Assembly (NCBI GenBank): GCA_964501065.1
Contig: CAZCRF010000005.1
Location: 1-64,000, forward strand
From: Hallerella sp964501065
Lineage (GTDB): Bacteria; Fibrobacterota; Fibrobacteria; Fibrobacterales; Fibrobacteraceae
Reading direction: 5' to 3'
DNA: 64,000 bases
Part shown: in pieces, positions 16,053-25,340 of the stretch
How positions within the stretch are numbered: the stretch's first letter is position 1
Layout: each line of letters opens with the position of its first letter
The notes under the pieces: model-generated
Databases searched by the model: none
What the model was told of the DNA's origin: nothing
The model's input: the letters and a program-made list of their open reading frames with translations, nothing else
Position numbers and translations under genes: made by a program

Positions 16053-16912
16053 TTCTGTGAAATCCCCTTCCCCATTTTTTGAATCAACTGTCTGGGGCTT
16101 GCGATGAAGAGGCTCGACCCGGCGATTACCAGTGCGATGCTCACGATTTTTGCGGGAGGGAACGGTTCCCCGAAGACGATGGCCCCGGCCAAGATGGGGA
16201 CGACAGCTCCGACGGCCGCGCTGAACGGAATCACGAACAGCGCCCTTCCGCGGGAAAACGCCACTTGCGTGAAGACGAATGCGGTCACGTAGAGAATGAC
16301 AAAAGCCCAAAGGCGAATGTCCGAAATCCAGGAGAAGAGTTCGTTTGCCGAAAGTTCGATGCCGCGGGCTGTCGCATCTATCGCCAAGCTTTTGTACAAG
16401 ACGTCGGAAAGTCCATACCCGATTCCCATGACAAGGGAGTCGCCGACTTCGGCGCGGTGGAAGATGAAGTGGCTTGCGACGGCGAAGACAATCAACGCCC
16501 CGACGAATGTCCAGAGAGCGGGGACGTTTTGGGACCCGGCTTCTTCGCCGATTTCAAAAGCCGCACACAAAAGGCCGCCGAGGACGAAGACGATGGCGAC
16601 GACGACTCGGCGGTTTATCGGTTCTTTTAAAAAGATGCGCCCGAAGATGGCCGTGAGAACGGGGTTCAAAGCGGAAATGGGCTTGACCAGGCTCAGGTTG
16701 TAAAGGGCCATGGCCGTGTAGTTCCCCACGTTTCCGAAGGCGGAAAGGGCGAATCCCGTCCACCAGCGCTTTGACGTCAAGAAGCCGACGATGAAGCGGA
16801 ATGGATGTCGGATGTCGGCGGGCGTCCCCGATTTCGCCACTCCCGATTTGGAGAGGACGTTCCCGAAGGCAAAGCAGACTGCTGCGCCAAGAGTCAGTGC
16901 GAAAAAGAGCAT
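16049..16912 (-). CDS. EamA/DMT-family membrane transporter
   Basis: A 287-residue, mostly hydrophobic protein with about ten predicted membrane segments in two repeats, as expected for drug/metabolite transporters. SLVKPISALNPVLTAIFGRIFLKEP matches the end of the first EamA repeat, and IPFSAAVGAVVPILAGAIVFGEPFPP the end of the second. Substrate cannot be predicted. It begins directly at the stop of the transglycosylase gene (TGAATG) and overlaps prmA by ATGA. Confidence 0.83.
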   Translation of the reverse strand: MLFFALTLGAAVCFAFGNVLSKSGVAKSGTPADIRHPFRFIVGFLTSKRWWTGFALSAFGNVGNYTAMALYNLSLVKPISALNPVLTAIFGRIFLKEPINRRVVVAIVFVLGGLLCAAFEIGEEAGSQNVPALWTFVGALIVFAVASHFIFHRAEVGDSLVMGIGYGLSDVLYKSLAIDATARGIELSANELFSWISDIRLWAFVILYVTAFVFTQVAFSRGRALFVIPFSAAVGAVVPILAGAIVFGEPFPPAKIVSIALVIAGSSLFIASPRQLIQKMGKGISQK

Positions 16913-19159
16913 TCAACGGTTCCAGACTTCAAGGTAGACCCAGTAATTTCCGAGGCAGCGTTTTACGTAATCGCGAGTTTCCCAGTAGCTGATTTCTTCG
17001 GCGCGCAGGTCCCACGGCAAATCTTTTCCCGCTTCTTGCCAACGTTTGGCGGGGCGCGGCCCCGCGTTGTAATTGGCCAACACGTACATCGGGTCGTTTT
17101 TGTATTCAACGAGAAGGTCTTTCAAGTAACGGACTCCCAGGCGGATGTTCATGTAAGGGTTGTATAAAAGTTTTTGCGAAAAGTTTCGGATGCCTTCGGC
17201 CTTCGCCAGTTTCTTTGCCGTCGGTGGGATGATTTGGAGCAGCCCACAGGCGTTCGCCGGACTGGTGATGAGATAGTTGAACGTCGACTCCTGGCGCATC
17301 ACGCTGTAGATGAAGAACGGGTCGATGGCGTCTCCCGCCGCGGCGTAAACGCTGTCCTTGAACGGCATCGGGTAGAGGAACTTCATCACGTTCCGAGGCG
17401 CTTCCGCGAGATGTCTTCTCGGGATGTTGTTTTGGAATTGCCGCGCCAAGGCGTAACCTTGGATGAGTTCCCCGTGGGAAAGGAAGAGAGTCCCGTAGGA
17501 ATATTCAAAATCCAGGCGTCCCTTGTTCTTCTTCTTGGCGAATTGGAATCTGTCGTAGGCTTCTTCGGCAAACCCCAAATCCAGAAGCCGTCTGACCATT
17601 TGGAGACGACCTTCGCTGTGGGACGAGTCTGCCGGGCTTCCTTGGATGGAGTGGATCCAGTCGAGAGTCTCCTTTTCCGACAGGTCTTTCGGGGCGAGCC
17701 ATGGGACGCTTGACGAATCGAGCAGCTTGTTCTCGAGCAGTTTCACCCGGGAGCGGTGGGCGTAATAGCCAACGGGAAAGTCCCGGATGCAGTCCAGGTA
17801 GGCGGCCTTCGCTTCTTCCGCATTCCCTTTCGAAAGGTAAATGTCGCCGAGGAACATCCTCGCTCCGCTGGAACTCCAAAGGTGGCCTTCTTCCTTCGTC
17901 TTTTGGAACGCGGAGATGGCCGAGTCGACATTCCCCTGCTTCAAATGGCAAAGGGCGATTCGGAATCGCACCCACTTCACCTTGTCGCTGGATTTGAAAT
18001 GGGGATCCGTCAGGGAATCGTAGCTCGCTATCGCCTTGTCGAACATCTTCTTTTGTTCGTATTCGAAAGCGCGGACCCAAATGTTGTTCGCGTTCTGTAG
18101 GGTGAACCGGAATTTTTCCTGGAACAGGGAATCGACTTGCACCGCCGAGGAGTCCATCTTGTTTGCGCGGTAAAGGCGGACGAGGGATTGCAGCCAAGAA
18201 GGGCGCGCCTCCACGCTGTCCGTCAGGAAACGGTAGGCCCGGATGGCCTCGGCATCTTTCTTCAGACCTTTGTAGGCTGCTGCGCGCTTTTCCCACAGGG
18301 AGATTCTCGTCTTGAGGGAAAGGGTGCTGGGCGGAAGTCGCCAATTGACGGAATCTTCGGCGGTTTTGAGCTTCGGTTTTGCAGCGCTGTCCCGGGCGGG
18401 GGCTTTCGATGCGTCCATGGCGAAAATGGAATCGACGATGGCCGCGCATTCTTCATGGAAGCCTTTGGCGCACAGCCTGCTTGCATAGGTGACCTTTTCG
18501 TCGAGAGTCTCCGCTGCGGAACTTCCCCGGAGACGGCGAAGGGCGTCCCAGGCTTGGTCGCCGTATTCCGATGGATGGGCGATGACGTAGAGATAGGCCT
18601 TTTTCGCAGCCTTGTACCAATGGGCCTGTTCCAACAAAACGGCCTTCCGGTAACGCAGGCGCGGAACGCGTTCGTCGTCGCCGTAGTTCTTGAGGAATGC
18701 GTCAATGGAGTCCGCCTTGGCCTTCGGCTTGATGGCGTCGTCCGACAGGGTCAGGTCGAGTCGGATGCGGTCGGCGAATTCCTTCCATTCAGTGTCTTCC
18801 GGGAAACGGGCGTCCCCTTCGGCCAAAGTCTTGCGGGCCTTCTTGTATTGCTTCCCTTCGAATTGGGAACGGGCGATTCTCGATAGGATGCTCTTGTCCA
18901 AGGCGGAGTCTTTTCCCATCAGGGATTTGTACATGGACAGGGCTTTTTCGTAATCCCCCGTATAATAGGCGGCTGCGGCACAGGCGAAATCCTTTTCCGC
19001 GCCGGCGTTGAGCGTGTCGCAGTTCCGCCGGTTCCTTTCGTAACGGACGACCTTGTCTTGAAATTCATGGCCTGGGATGAACTCTGCGGGTTCGCTACCA
19101 TTCGATATGCCGAAGGCTGCCGAGCAAATGAAAACGCCAAAGAGAAATGTTTTACGCAT
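16913..19159 (-). CDS. Periplasmic lytic transglycosylase with TPR superhelix (Slt70-like)
   Basis: A 748-residue exported protein. A signal peptide (MRKTFLFGVFICSAAFG) is followed by a long alpha-helical, TPR-rich region (about 60-570) and a C-terminal SLT/GEWL-type domain (about 590-748). The catalytic glutamate is in VMRQESTFN, with GLLQIIPPTA and LANYNAGP as the other family motifs. It would cleave peptidoglycan to 1,6-anhydro-muropeptides during remodelling. Its start overlaps the stop of ptsI by 8 bases. Confidence 0.9.
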   Translation of the reverse strand: MRKTFLFGVFICSAAFGISNGSEPAEFIPGHEFQDKVVRYERNRRNCDTLNAGAEKDFACAAAAYYTGDYEKALSMYKSLMGKDSALDKSILSRIARSQFEGKQYKKARKTLAEGDARFPEDTEWKEFADRIRLDLTLSDDAIKPKAKADSIDAFLKNYGDDERVPRLRYRKAVLLEQAHWYKAAKKAYLYVIAHPSEYGDQAWDALRRLRGSSAAETLDEKVTYASRLCAKGFHEECAAIVDSIFAMDASKAPARDSAAKPKLKTAEDSVNWRLPPSTLSLKTRISLWEKRAAAYKGLKKDAEAIRAYRFLTDSVEARPSWLQSLVRLYRANKMDSSAVQVDSLFQEKFRFTLQNANNIWVRAFEYEQKKMFDKAIASYDSLTDPHFKSSDKVKWVRFRIALCHLKQGNVDSAISAFQKTKEEGHLWSSSGARMFLGDIYLSKGNAEEAKAAYLDCIRDFPVGYYAHRSRVKLLENKLLDSSSVPWLAPKDLSEKETLDWIHSIQGSPADSSHSEGRLQMVRRLLDLGFAEEAYDRFQFAKKKNKGRLDFEYSYGTLFLSHGELIQGYALARQFQNNIPRRHLAEAPRNVMKFLYPMPFKDSVYAAAGDAIDPFFIYSVMRQESTFNYLITSPANACGLLQIIPPTAKKLAKAEGIRNFSQKLLYNPYMNIRLGVRYLKDLLVEYKNDPMYVLANYNAGPRPAKRWQEAGKDLPWDLRAEEISYWETRDYVKRCLGNYWVYLEVWNR

Positions 19160-20963
19160 TTTTGTCCAACGGATTTTTGACGTTGTGCGTCGTGATGAAA
19201 CTGGAGATGCCCAAATCGATAATCATCTGCAAGTACTTCTGCCGCAAGAAGCGGTTGACGTTTTCCGCAGTATCCATCTTGAGGACGGCGCGCGCCGTCG
19301 CCTTCACGTCTTCGTAATTCACCGAGCGGATGATTTTTTTGCATTCCATGATGCTCCACGGCGTCATGGAGAGTTCATCGACGCCGAGTCCCACGAGCAC
19401 GAGAGTTGAAAGCGGGTCTGCGCTCATTTCCCCACAGACGCAGACGGGAATTCCTTCGCGGTGCGCCGCCCGGACGGTGCGGTCGATCATGTTCAATATG
19501 GCGGGATGATGCGGTTCGAAAAGGTTCGCGATGAGTTCATTCGTCCGGTCGACCGCCAATGAAAATTGAATCAAATCGTTTGTACCGATGCTGAAGAAGT
19601 CGACTTCCTTCGCGAGAGCTTCGACCATGACGACTGCGGCCGGGACTTCTATCATGCAGCCGATCTTGATTTCCGGAAGGTCTACGCCCTTGTCCAGGAG
19701 TTCCGTCCGGCATTCTTGGTAAAGCCTCTTGGATTCCCGCAATTCGTCCAGACTGCTGATCATCGGGAACATGATTCGCAGATGTCCGTTGCGGCTTGCC
19801 AAAAGGAGAGCCTTGAGCTGTTCCTTGAACAGATCCTTTCGCGACAGGCACACCCGGATGGAACGCCATCCCATGAACGGATTCGCCTCGTCCGTTGCGG
19901 AAATCTCCGAGACAAGCTTGTCCCCGCCTGCGTCGAGAGTCCGGATGACCACCGGGTAGGGGTTCAGCTTTTTCAAAATGTACGAGTAGGCTTCGCTTTG
20001 CTCTTCGCACGAAGGCGTCCCTTGCCGAAAGAACAGGAATTCGGAGCGGTAAAGCCCGATTCCCGTCGCACCGAAATCCAAGACGGAATCCGCTTCTGCC
20101 GGGAGTTCGACATTTGCGTGCAATGTGATGTATTTTCCGTCGAGGGTGATGGGTTCGAGCTGCCGCATCGTGAACAGCTCTTGCTTTTGCTGGTTGTAGA
20201 CGGCCAGTTTTTCGCGAAAGCGGTTCAAGTCGTCTTCGTTCGGGTTGACAATCACCATGCCGCCGGTGCCGTCGATGAACAGCGTGTCGCCTTCTTGAGT
20301 GACGCTTGAAACGGTTCTGAGACCGGAGACTGCGGGCAACTGCATGGCCCGCGCCAAGATGGATATGTGGCTAGTGCGTCCGCCGACGTCGGAAGCGAAT
20401 CCCAGGATTTCCTCTTTCTTCATCGACATCAATTCACCGGGAGTCAGTTCGTGGGCGATGATTAGGGCGGGTTCCCTGTTCCCCTTCTTTTCCGGTTTTG
20501 CCGACGTTCCGTCCAAGGCTTGCAAGAGCTGGTTGCAAAGTTCCCTCAAATCCGCGGCGCGTTCCCTCAGGACTTCGCTCTTGCTGCTTTCGAATTGTAC
20601 AATCAGGGCGGAAAATGTACTGTGGACTGCCCAACGGGCATTGTGGCCGTCCTTGCGGATGCTGGAAATCACGGGCTCCAGAAGAGTGGAGTCCTTGAGC
20701 ATCATCAAATGGGAGTCGAAGACGCGGGCCTCTGTTTCGCTCAAGCTGTTCTTCGTTTTTTGCTTTAGCCGTTCAATGTCCCGCTCGGCTGCGGCCACTG
20801 CGTCCCGGAAGCGTTTTTCTTCTGCGGGGAGGGAGTCTTCGGGGAGCGGGGAGGCGTCCAGGGAGAATTTCCGACTTTCGATTTTTCTGACGGGGCCGTA
20901 TGCGTAACCCGGCGATGCGGCGACGCCGATAAGTACTGTGCGAGTTCTTTGCCCCTTAGTCAT
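19152..20963 (-). CDS. ptsI: Phosphoenolpyruvate-protein phosphotransferase (PTS enzyme I)
   Basis: A 603-residue enzyme I that takes phosphate from PEP and passes it to HPr. The phosphorylated histidine is His199 in GGRTSHISILARA. The PEP-binding barrel has GIGLYRSEFLF, GCMIEVPAAV and IGTNDLIQF, with the catalytic cysteine in VCVCGEMS. The start MTKGQRTRTV overlaps the ptsH stop by 8 bases; an alternative ATG at 20975 is possible. No EII permease is present in the window. It is the usual EI length with about 20 extra residues. Confidence 0.95.
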   Translation of the reverse strand: MTKGQRTRTVLIGVAASPGYAYGPVRKIESRKFSLDASPLPEDSLPAEEKRFRDAVAAAERDIERLKQKTKNSLSETEARVFDSHLMMLKDSTLLEPVISSIRKDGHNARWAVHSTFSALIVQFESSKSEVLRERAADLRELCNQLLQALDGTSAKPEKKGNREPALIIAHELTPGELMSMKKEEILGFASDVGGRTSHISILARAMQLPAVSGLRTVSSVTQEGDTLFIDGTGGMVIVNPNEDDLNRFREKLAVYNQQKQELFTMRQLEPITLDGKYITLHANVELPAEADSVLDFGATGIGLYRSEFLFFRQGTPSCEEQSEAYSYILKKLNPYPVVIRTLDAGGDKLVSEISATDEANPFMGWRSIRVCLSRKDLFKEQLKALLLASRNGHLRIMFPMISSLDELRESKRLYQECRTELLDKGVDLPEIKIGCMIEVPAAVVMVEALAKEVDFFSIGTNDLIQFSLAVDRTNELIANLFEPHHPAILNMIDRTVRAAHREGIPVCVCGEMSADPLSTLVLVGLGVDELSMTPWSIMECKKIIRSVNYEDVKATARAVLKMDTAENVNRFLRQKYLQMIIDLGISSFITTHNVKNPLDKNA

Positions 20964-21231
20964 CGCCGTCTTCATGGAAATTTTCGCGGAAGAGCGTTTC
21001 GAGCTGCTCCAATACTTGAGCCTCGTCTTCGCCGTCTGCAATGAACTTGACTTTGGAACCCGGCGTGATGGCCAGCATCATCACGTTCAAGATGCTTTTG
21101 GCGTTGACCCGGTTGCCGTCGTATTCGAGAGTCACGTCGCTCTTTGATTTCCCCGTGATGTCGACGATCATCCCGGCGGGTCGCGCATGGACTCCCAGCT
21201 TGTTTGTCACGACAATTTCTTTGCTTAGCAT
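20956..21231 (-). CDS. ptsH: Phosphocarrier protein HPr
   Basis: A 91-residue HPr. GVHARPAG carries the active His15, and NAKSILNVMMLA carries Ser46, the regulatory site phosphorylated by HPr kinase in species that have it. The last residues are acidic (HEDGDD). The ATG is preceded by GGAGAT. It lies 14 bases after the MCE gene and overlaps ptsI. Confidence 0.95.
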   Translation of the reverse strand: MLSKEIVVTNKLGVHARPAGMIVDITGKSKSDVTLEYDGNRVNAKSILNVMMLAITPGSKVKFIADGEDEAQVLEQLETLFRENFHEDGDD

Positions 21232-21245
21232 TACATCTCCCGGAA

Positions 21246-22154
21246 TTAGAAGAAATCGAGATTCACGTCCAAGCCGTCTTGGAGAATCGTTTGGAAGAGG
21301 CTGTCGGCGGAATGGAGAGTGTTCACCAAATCGTCGTGGAGCTTCCTGTCGTTCAGCAAGATTCCGGCGGTGTTGTCCGTCGATTGGAGCTTTGCCGCGA
21401 TGGCCGTCAAACGGTCCGTGACGGAATCCAACTTGGAAACGACTCCGCCCGCGTCGTTCATCAAGTTCCCCGCGTCGGAAAGGAGGCCGCCGACGGGTGC
21501 GGAAACGGAATCGAGCAAGGCGTTCACCTTGACGGTCGCGTCGTTCAAGTTCGAAAGGCTTTTCTTCAACTGGGGATCCGTGTCGGAGAGCATCCGGGCG
21601 AGCCTGTCTTCCAGCTTTTCCGCCTTTTCCATCATCGTGCGGAACTTTTCGCGGAATTCCGGGTTCGCAATCGTGGAGTCCATCACCTGGTGCACGGACG
21701 TGAGCAGAATCTTCGTCGAATCGATGATTTCCCCGGCGAGGCCCAAGGCTTCGGCAATCCCGGCGTCGAACTGTCCGTCGATGGTGTCGCCCGGTGCGTA
21801 GTAAACGTTCGTGTCCTTCAAGATGATTCCCACCTGACGCTCGCCCATGATGCCGATGTTCTGGACGCGGATTTCGGAACCGATGGGGATTTTCACGTCA
21901 TTCCGGATGCGCGCCGAGACCAATACGCGGTTTCCGGTGAGGTGGATGCTCTCGACTTTCCCCAACTTGACTCCGTTGATTTTCACCGGGTCGTCCAAGG
22001 TGAGCGTGCTGACTTGCGGAAAACGCAGGTTGTAGGAGTTGAAGACCTCACGCGGATCCTTGTCGTTCAAAAAGAACAGTCCAAAAATCAGCACGATGAT
22101 GGTCAAGAGGACGACTAGTCCGACAGCGAGATATAAACCGGTATTCTTTTTCAT
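21246..22154 (-). CDS. MCE/MlaD-family lipid-transport substrate-binding protein
   Basis: A 302-residue membrane-anchored protein. One N-terminal transmembrane helix (about 5-30) is followed by a single MCE domain (about 37-115; VKINGVKLGKVESIHL and GIMGERQVGI are typical) and a long amphipathic helical tail rich in D-S-x-x-D phrases (about 150-300). MlaD-type proteins form hexameric rings that carry phospholipids between membranes with MlaE and MlaF. An MlaE-like permease is encoded 28 kb away; no MlaF is in the window. Confidence 0.83.
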   Translation of the reverse strand: MKKNTGLYLAVGLVVLLTIIVLIFGLFFLNDKDPREVFNSYNLRFPQVSTLTLDDPVKINGVKLGKVESIHLTGNRVLVSARIRNDVKIPIGSEIRVQNIGIMGERQVGIILKDTNVYYAPGDTIDGQFDAGIAEALGLAGEIIDSTKILLTSVHQVMDSTIANPEFREKFRTMMEKAEKLEDRLARMLSDTDPQLKKSLSNLNDATVKVNALLDSVSAPVGGLLSDAGNLMNDAGGVVSKLDSVTDRLTAIAAKLQSTDNTAGILLNDRKLHDDLVNTLHSADSLFQTILQDGLDVNLDFF

Positions 22155-22171
22155 CTCAAGGGAAATTTAGT

Positions 22172-22855
22172 TTATTCGCCATCCAAGCGGATGACGGAAC
22201 TTGCCGCGGAATCGCCGTTTAAGTGCCTTTCCACCCATTCGAGGAGAAGCGCGTCGCGGTCTTTCGGCGAAAGGGTGTAATGCGTGCGCCCGTGAGACTG
22301 CATGAAATGATCCAGGTAGCACATCAAGACGCCTCCCGCCACGGAAACGTTCATGGATTCCGTGATGCCGTATTGCGGAAGTTTGAACTCGGCGTCGGCG
22401 GAGGAGAGCGTGTCGGGGTGATTCCCGGTGAATTCGCTTCCCAGGTAAAAAGCCGTCGGTCGGGAAAGATCCAAATCCAGGACGGAATTTTCCGTGTTGG
22501 TGCTCGCGACGGCGATTCGGTAGCCCTTTGAACGGAGATGTTCCATGCAGGCCTTGCGCCTTTTGTGCAAGTAAACGCTCATCCACTTGATGGAGCCCTT
22601 CAAAATGGAGCGGTTTACTTTGTACGGATTCACCTCTTCGATGACGTGGACATCCTCGATGCCGAAGACCTCTGCCGTGCGGATGACGGCGGAAATGTTG
22701 TGCGGGTCGAAAAGGTCTTCTAGAACCATGCAGAAGTGTCTCGTGCGATTCTGTACGACTTTCAGCAGCAAATCCCGACGGTGTTCCGTGAGCCTAGAAA
22801 GCAACGGTTCGAGCTTTGCCTGCATTTCCGGAGAAGAGAAGGAGTAGTTTTCCAT
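22172..22855 (-). CDS. trmH: TrmH-like SPOUT RNA 2'-O-methyltransferase
   Basis: A 227-residue SPOUT methyltransferase. Motif 1 is NISAVIRTAEVFG, motif 2 FYLGSEFTG and motif 3 LPQYGITESMNVSVAGGVLM, which place it near TrmH, the enzyme making Gm18 in tRNA. The start MENYSFSSPE begins 2 bases after the upstream stop; a 39-residue extension into that gene is rejected. The C-terminal extension fits the TrmH subtype, but rRNA as target cannot be excluded. Confidence 0.88.
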   Translation of the reverse strand: MENYSFSSPEMQAKLEPLLSRLTEHRRDLLLKVVQNRTRHFCMVLEDLFDPHNISAVIRTAEVFGIEDVHVIEEVNPYKVNRSILKGSIKWMSVYLHKRRKACMEHLRSKGYRIAVASTNTENSVLDLDLSRPTAFYLGSEFTGNHPDTLSSADAEFKLPQYGITESMNVSVAGGVLMCYLDHFMQSHGRTHYTLSPKDRDALLLEWVERHLNGDSAASSVIRLDGE

Positions 22856-22857
22856 AA

Positions 22858-23826
22858 TTATTTTTGAACGGGCATTTCCTGTTTGAATATCATCGGCGTT
22901 TCCGTGACGAAGACGGGAGATTTCCTCGAGAGCTTTTGGCGCTCCTTTTCGACGGCGTTCCCGACCGTCCATTTCAATTGTCCGGCGGCCACCTTGCGGA
23001 ATTCGGCCAGTTCTTCGGCGTGACGCTTCTTGAGGACGGATGACGTGTCAACCGGCATGTGGTTCCCGGCGACGTAACTCTCGGAAGATTCGGAAATGTT
23101 GCCGATGATTTCCCCGATTTTGGAATTGACGACGTCCCTGAAAAATCCCATTTTCATGATGGAGTTGAGGACGGCGTTCGCCGGGAAGACAATCGCGCTG
23201 AATCTATACTTGACCTTTTCCCCTTCGGGATGCATGTCCAAAATGGCGACGGCGATTCCGTGCAAGTTCCAGCGGAGAATCTTGCACCTGCCGCTTCCGT
23301 AAAAGACGCTGTGGAAACCTTTCCCCACTCCCGCGCTGTCTTGCAGCGCCCAGTAAAAATCCCCGTAGAGGTTCCCGCCGTTGTCGCCGCTGAAAAGCCT
23401 CCTGTCCCGCGAATTGTAATGGATGGAGTATTCCGTCTTTTGGAAGACGTTCACGAGAACTGTCGTGAACGGCAAGTGGTCGAACAGGTAGCTCATCATG
23501 TCGCCCGTGACGGGAAGCTCCCCTTCGTTTGTATAGATGACGCGGTAGCGGCTTCCCAAATGCCCGAACATTTCTTTCGTCACCGGGCTTTTCAAGTCGA
23601 TTCCGCGATTTTTCAAGTCGACGAACGGTGCGCAGAATTTGTCGTCGTATTCAATCGACGCATCGGGTTCCAAATCCTTTTCGGAACATCCCGACAGAAC
23701 CTCGCCCAGGCATTTTTTGGCGGCGGAACAGGCGTGGGCGTGCAATTCCGCCGTCGACTGGGCCGCCTGGGAGAATCCCGCGAAGAGGCAAGTGATGCCG
23801 AGAAGCTTTTTTATGGACAAATTCAC
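22858..23826 (-). CDS. Secreted protein of unknown function
   Basis: A 322-residue protein that I do not recognise. The GTG start overlaps the upstream TGA (GTGA). It has a signal peptide (NLSIKKLLGITCLFAGFSQA), four or more cysteines in the first third (CSAAKKCLGEVLSGC, then KFC), and a central region with aromatic and glycine-rich phrases (LFSGDNGGNLYGDFYWALQD). The last 70 residues are charged and helical. The paired cysteines suggest disulphides, so a periplasmic or surface location is likely. It sits between M16 peptidases and trmH in the operon. Confidence 0.7.
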   Translation of the reverse strand: MNLSIKKLLGITCLFAGFSQAAQSTAELHAHACSAAKKCLGEVLSGCSEKDLEPDASIEYDDKFCAPFVDLKNRGIDLKSPVTKEMFGHLGSRYRVIYTNEGELPVTGDMMSYLFDHLPFTTVLVNVFQKTEYSIHYNSRDRRLFSGDNGGNLYGDFYWALQDSAGVGKGFHSVFYGSGRCKILRWNLHGIAVAILDMHPEGEKVKYRFSAIVFPANAVLNSIMKMGFFRDVVNSKIGEIIGNISESSESYVAGNHMPVDTSSVLKKRHAEELAEFRKVAAGQLKWTVGNAVEKERQKLSRKSPVFVTETPMIFKQEMPVQK

Positions 23827-25340
23827 TTTCTAAAGTCCAGGCTGTCGATGGGGACTAGGGTGAACTTCCCGACGTCCCCCAATTTGTCCGCGGGGCCCAC
23901 GATGGAAATCGTCAAGCTGTCGGGATTGAAGTACTTGGCAATCATCTGCTTCACCTGTTCCCCGGAAACGGCTTCGATTTCGTTTACATAGTCGATGTAG
24001 TGGGAATCCTTTTTGCCCAAAAGCTCGCCTTGAGCGAAAAGGACTGTGGTGCTCGCCGGCGAGTCGAATAGGCTCGGGAGGCTTTCCACCAAGGTCTTCT
24101 TCGCTTGGGAAAGCTCGCTTTCGGATGGGCCCTCTTTCGAGAGCTTTTGGATTTCCTCCCGGATGAGCCGGATGGCCTCGGCGGCACTTTCCACCTTTGT
24201 CTGGAGGCGGATGGAGACCAGTCCGCTGTCCCTGTAGTCGTTGTCGACGTGGCTGTGGATGCTGTAGGCGAGACCGTTGTCCGAGCGGACGCGCGCCATC
24301 AGGCGCGAGGAGAAGCTTCCGCCGCCCAAGATGAAGCTCGCGACTGCGGCGGGATAATATTCCGGGTCGGGGCGTTTGACGAACGGGGCTGTCATGGAGA
24401 TGTTCGCCTGGGAGACGTCCTTGTCGACGACGTAAATTCCCGGAGTTTTCCGTTGGGAGAGCTGCGGAACTTCGGCTTCGCCCTTGAAATCGGAAGGCCA
24501 GGATTCAAGGTAGGGCTTGATTTCGGAAATCATGGAGTCCCGGGAAAAATCCCCGGCCAAGGCGAAGACGATTCGACCGCTGCGGAAACGGCCCTTGGCG
24601 AGTCTTTTCAAGTCGTCCCGGGAGACTTTGCGGAATTCTTCCGAGGTCGCCGTCCACAGCCGAGGATTCGGTTCGTAGGCGACGTGGCGTTCTAGTGCGG
24701 AGAGGATGGCGGACGGCGTGTCGAAACGATGTTCGTAGGCGTTTGCCGCAGCCGTTTTTTGAATTTCGAGGGCCTTTGCGTCGAACCCCGGATCCAAAAA
24801 GACATCCTTGGCGAGCGAGAGAAGTTTCGGGAAATCCTTGGACAGGCATTCGATGCTGATGAGGCTTGTGAAAGTCCCGATGGAACCCGCGAGCGATGCC
24901 GCGATAAATTCGAGGGAGTCGTCCAAGGCCTCCGGCGAAATCTTGGAAGAGCCGCCTCGGCGGAACATGGACGAGAGCAGTTCGTGGGCGGCTTCGTCCG
25001 CGAGGCTGTCCGTGACGAAGTTCTCCTTGAAGAATATGTTGAAGTGGATGAGCGGGAGAGTCTTGTCTTCGATGACGTAGCCCGTGACGCTGTCCGAAAT
25101 TCGGACTCTGGAATCTGCCGGATACGGGGCCTTGTATTGAAATTCCGGGTAGACGATTTCCTTGTAGGAGGCGGGAATCTCGTCGTTTGTCGAAGCGGAA
25201 CTCTCCGAGACTTTTGAACTTGTCGAGTCTGCGGGGATTCTCGCTGCTTCGGCGTTTCCCTTCACTTGGGAAGACGCTCCGGAACAGGCGAAGAGAAATC
25301 CTGCGGCGGCAAAAGCCAAAATGGGGAATCTCAAGTTCAT
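23823..25340 (-). CDS. M16-family peptidase-like lipoprotein lacking the zinc motif
   Basis: A 505-residue lipoprotein (lipobox LFACSG near residue 20) with two M16 domains. The place where active M16 members have HxxEH reads DEAAHELLSSMF, so the inverzincin motif is lost. The C-terminal half keeps family phrases such as FILGGGSFSSRLMARVRSDNGLAYS. Such inactive subunits pair with an active one in bacterial M16B proteases. The active partner is the immediately upstream gene, with which it overlaps by ATGA. Cell-envelope location is inferred from the lipobox. Confidence 0.85.
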   Translation of the reverse strand: MNLRFPILAFAAAGFLFACSGASSQVKGNAEAARIPADSTSSKVSESSASTNDEIPASYKEIVYPEFQYKAPYPADSRVRISDSVTGYVIEDKTLPLIHFNIFFKENFVTDSLADEAAHELLSSMFRRGGSSKISPEALDDSLEFIAASLAGSIGTFTSLISIECLSKDFPKLLSLAKDVFLDPGFDAKALEIQKTAAANAYEHRFDTPSAILSALERHVAYEPNPRLWTATSEEFRKVSRDDLKRLAKGRFRSGRIVFALAGDFSRDSMISEIKPYLESWPSDFKGEAEVPQLSQRKTPGIYVVDKDVSQANISMTAPFVKRPDPEYYPAAVASFILGGGSFSSRLMARVRSDNGLAYSIHSHVDNDYRDSGLVSIRLQTKVESAAEAIRLIREEIQKLSKEGPSESELSQAKKTLVESLPSLFDSPASTTVLFAQGELLGKKDSHYIDYVNEIEAVSGEQVKQMIAKYFNPDSLTISIVGPADKLGDVGKFTLVPIDSLDFRK

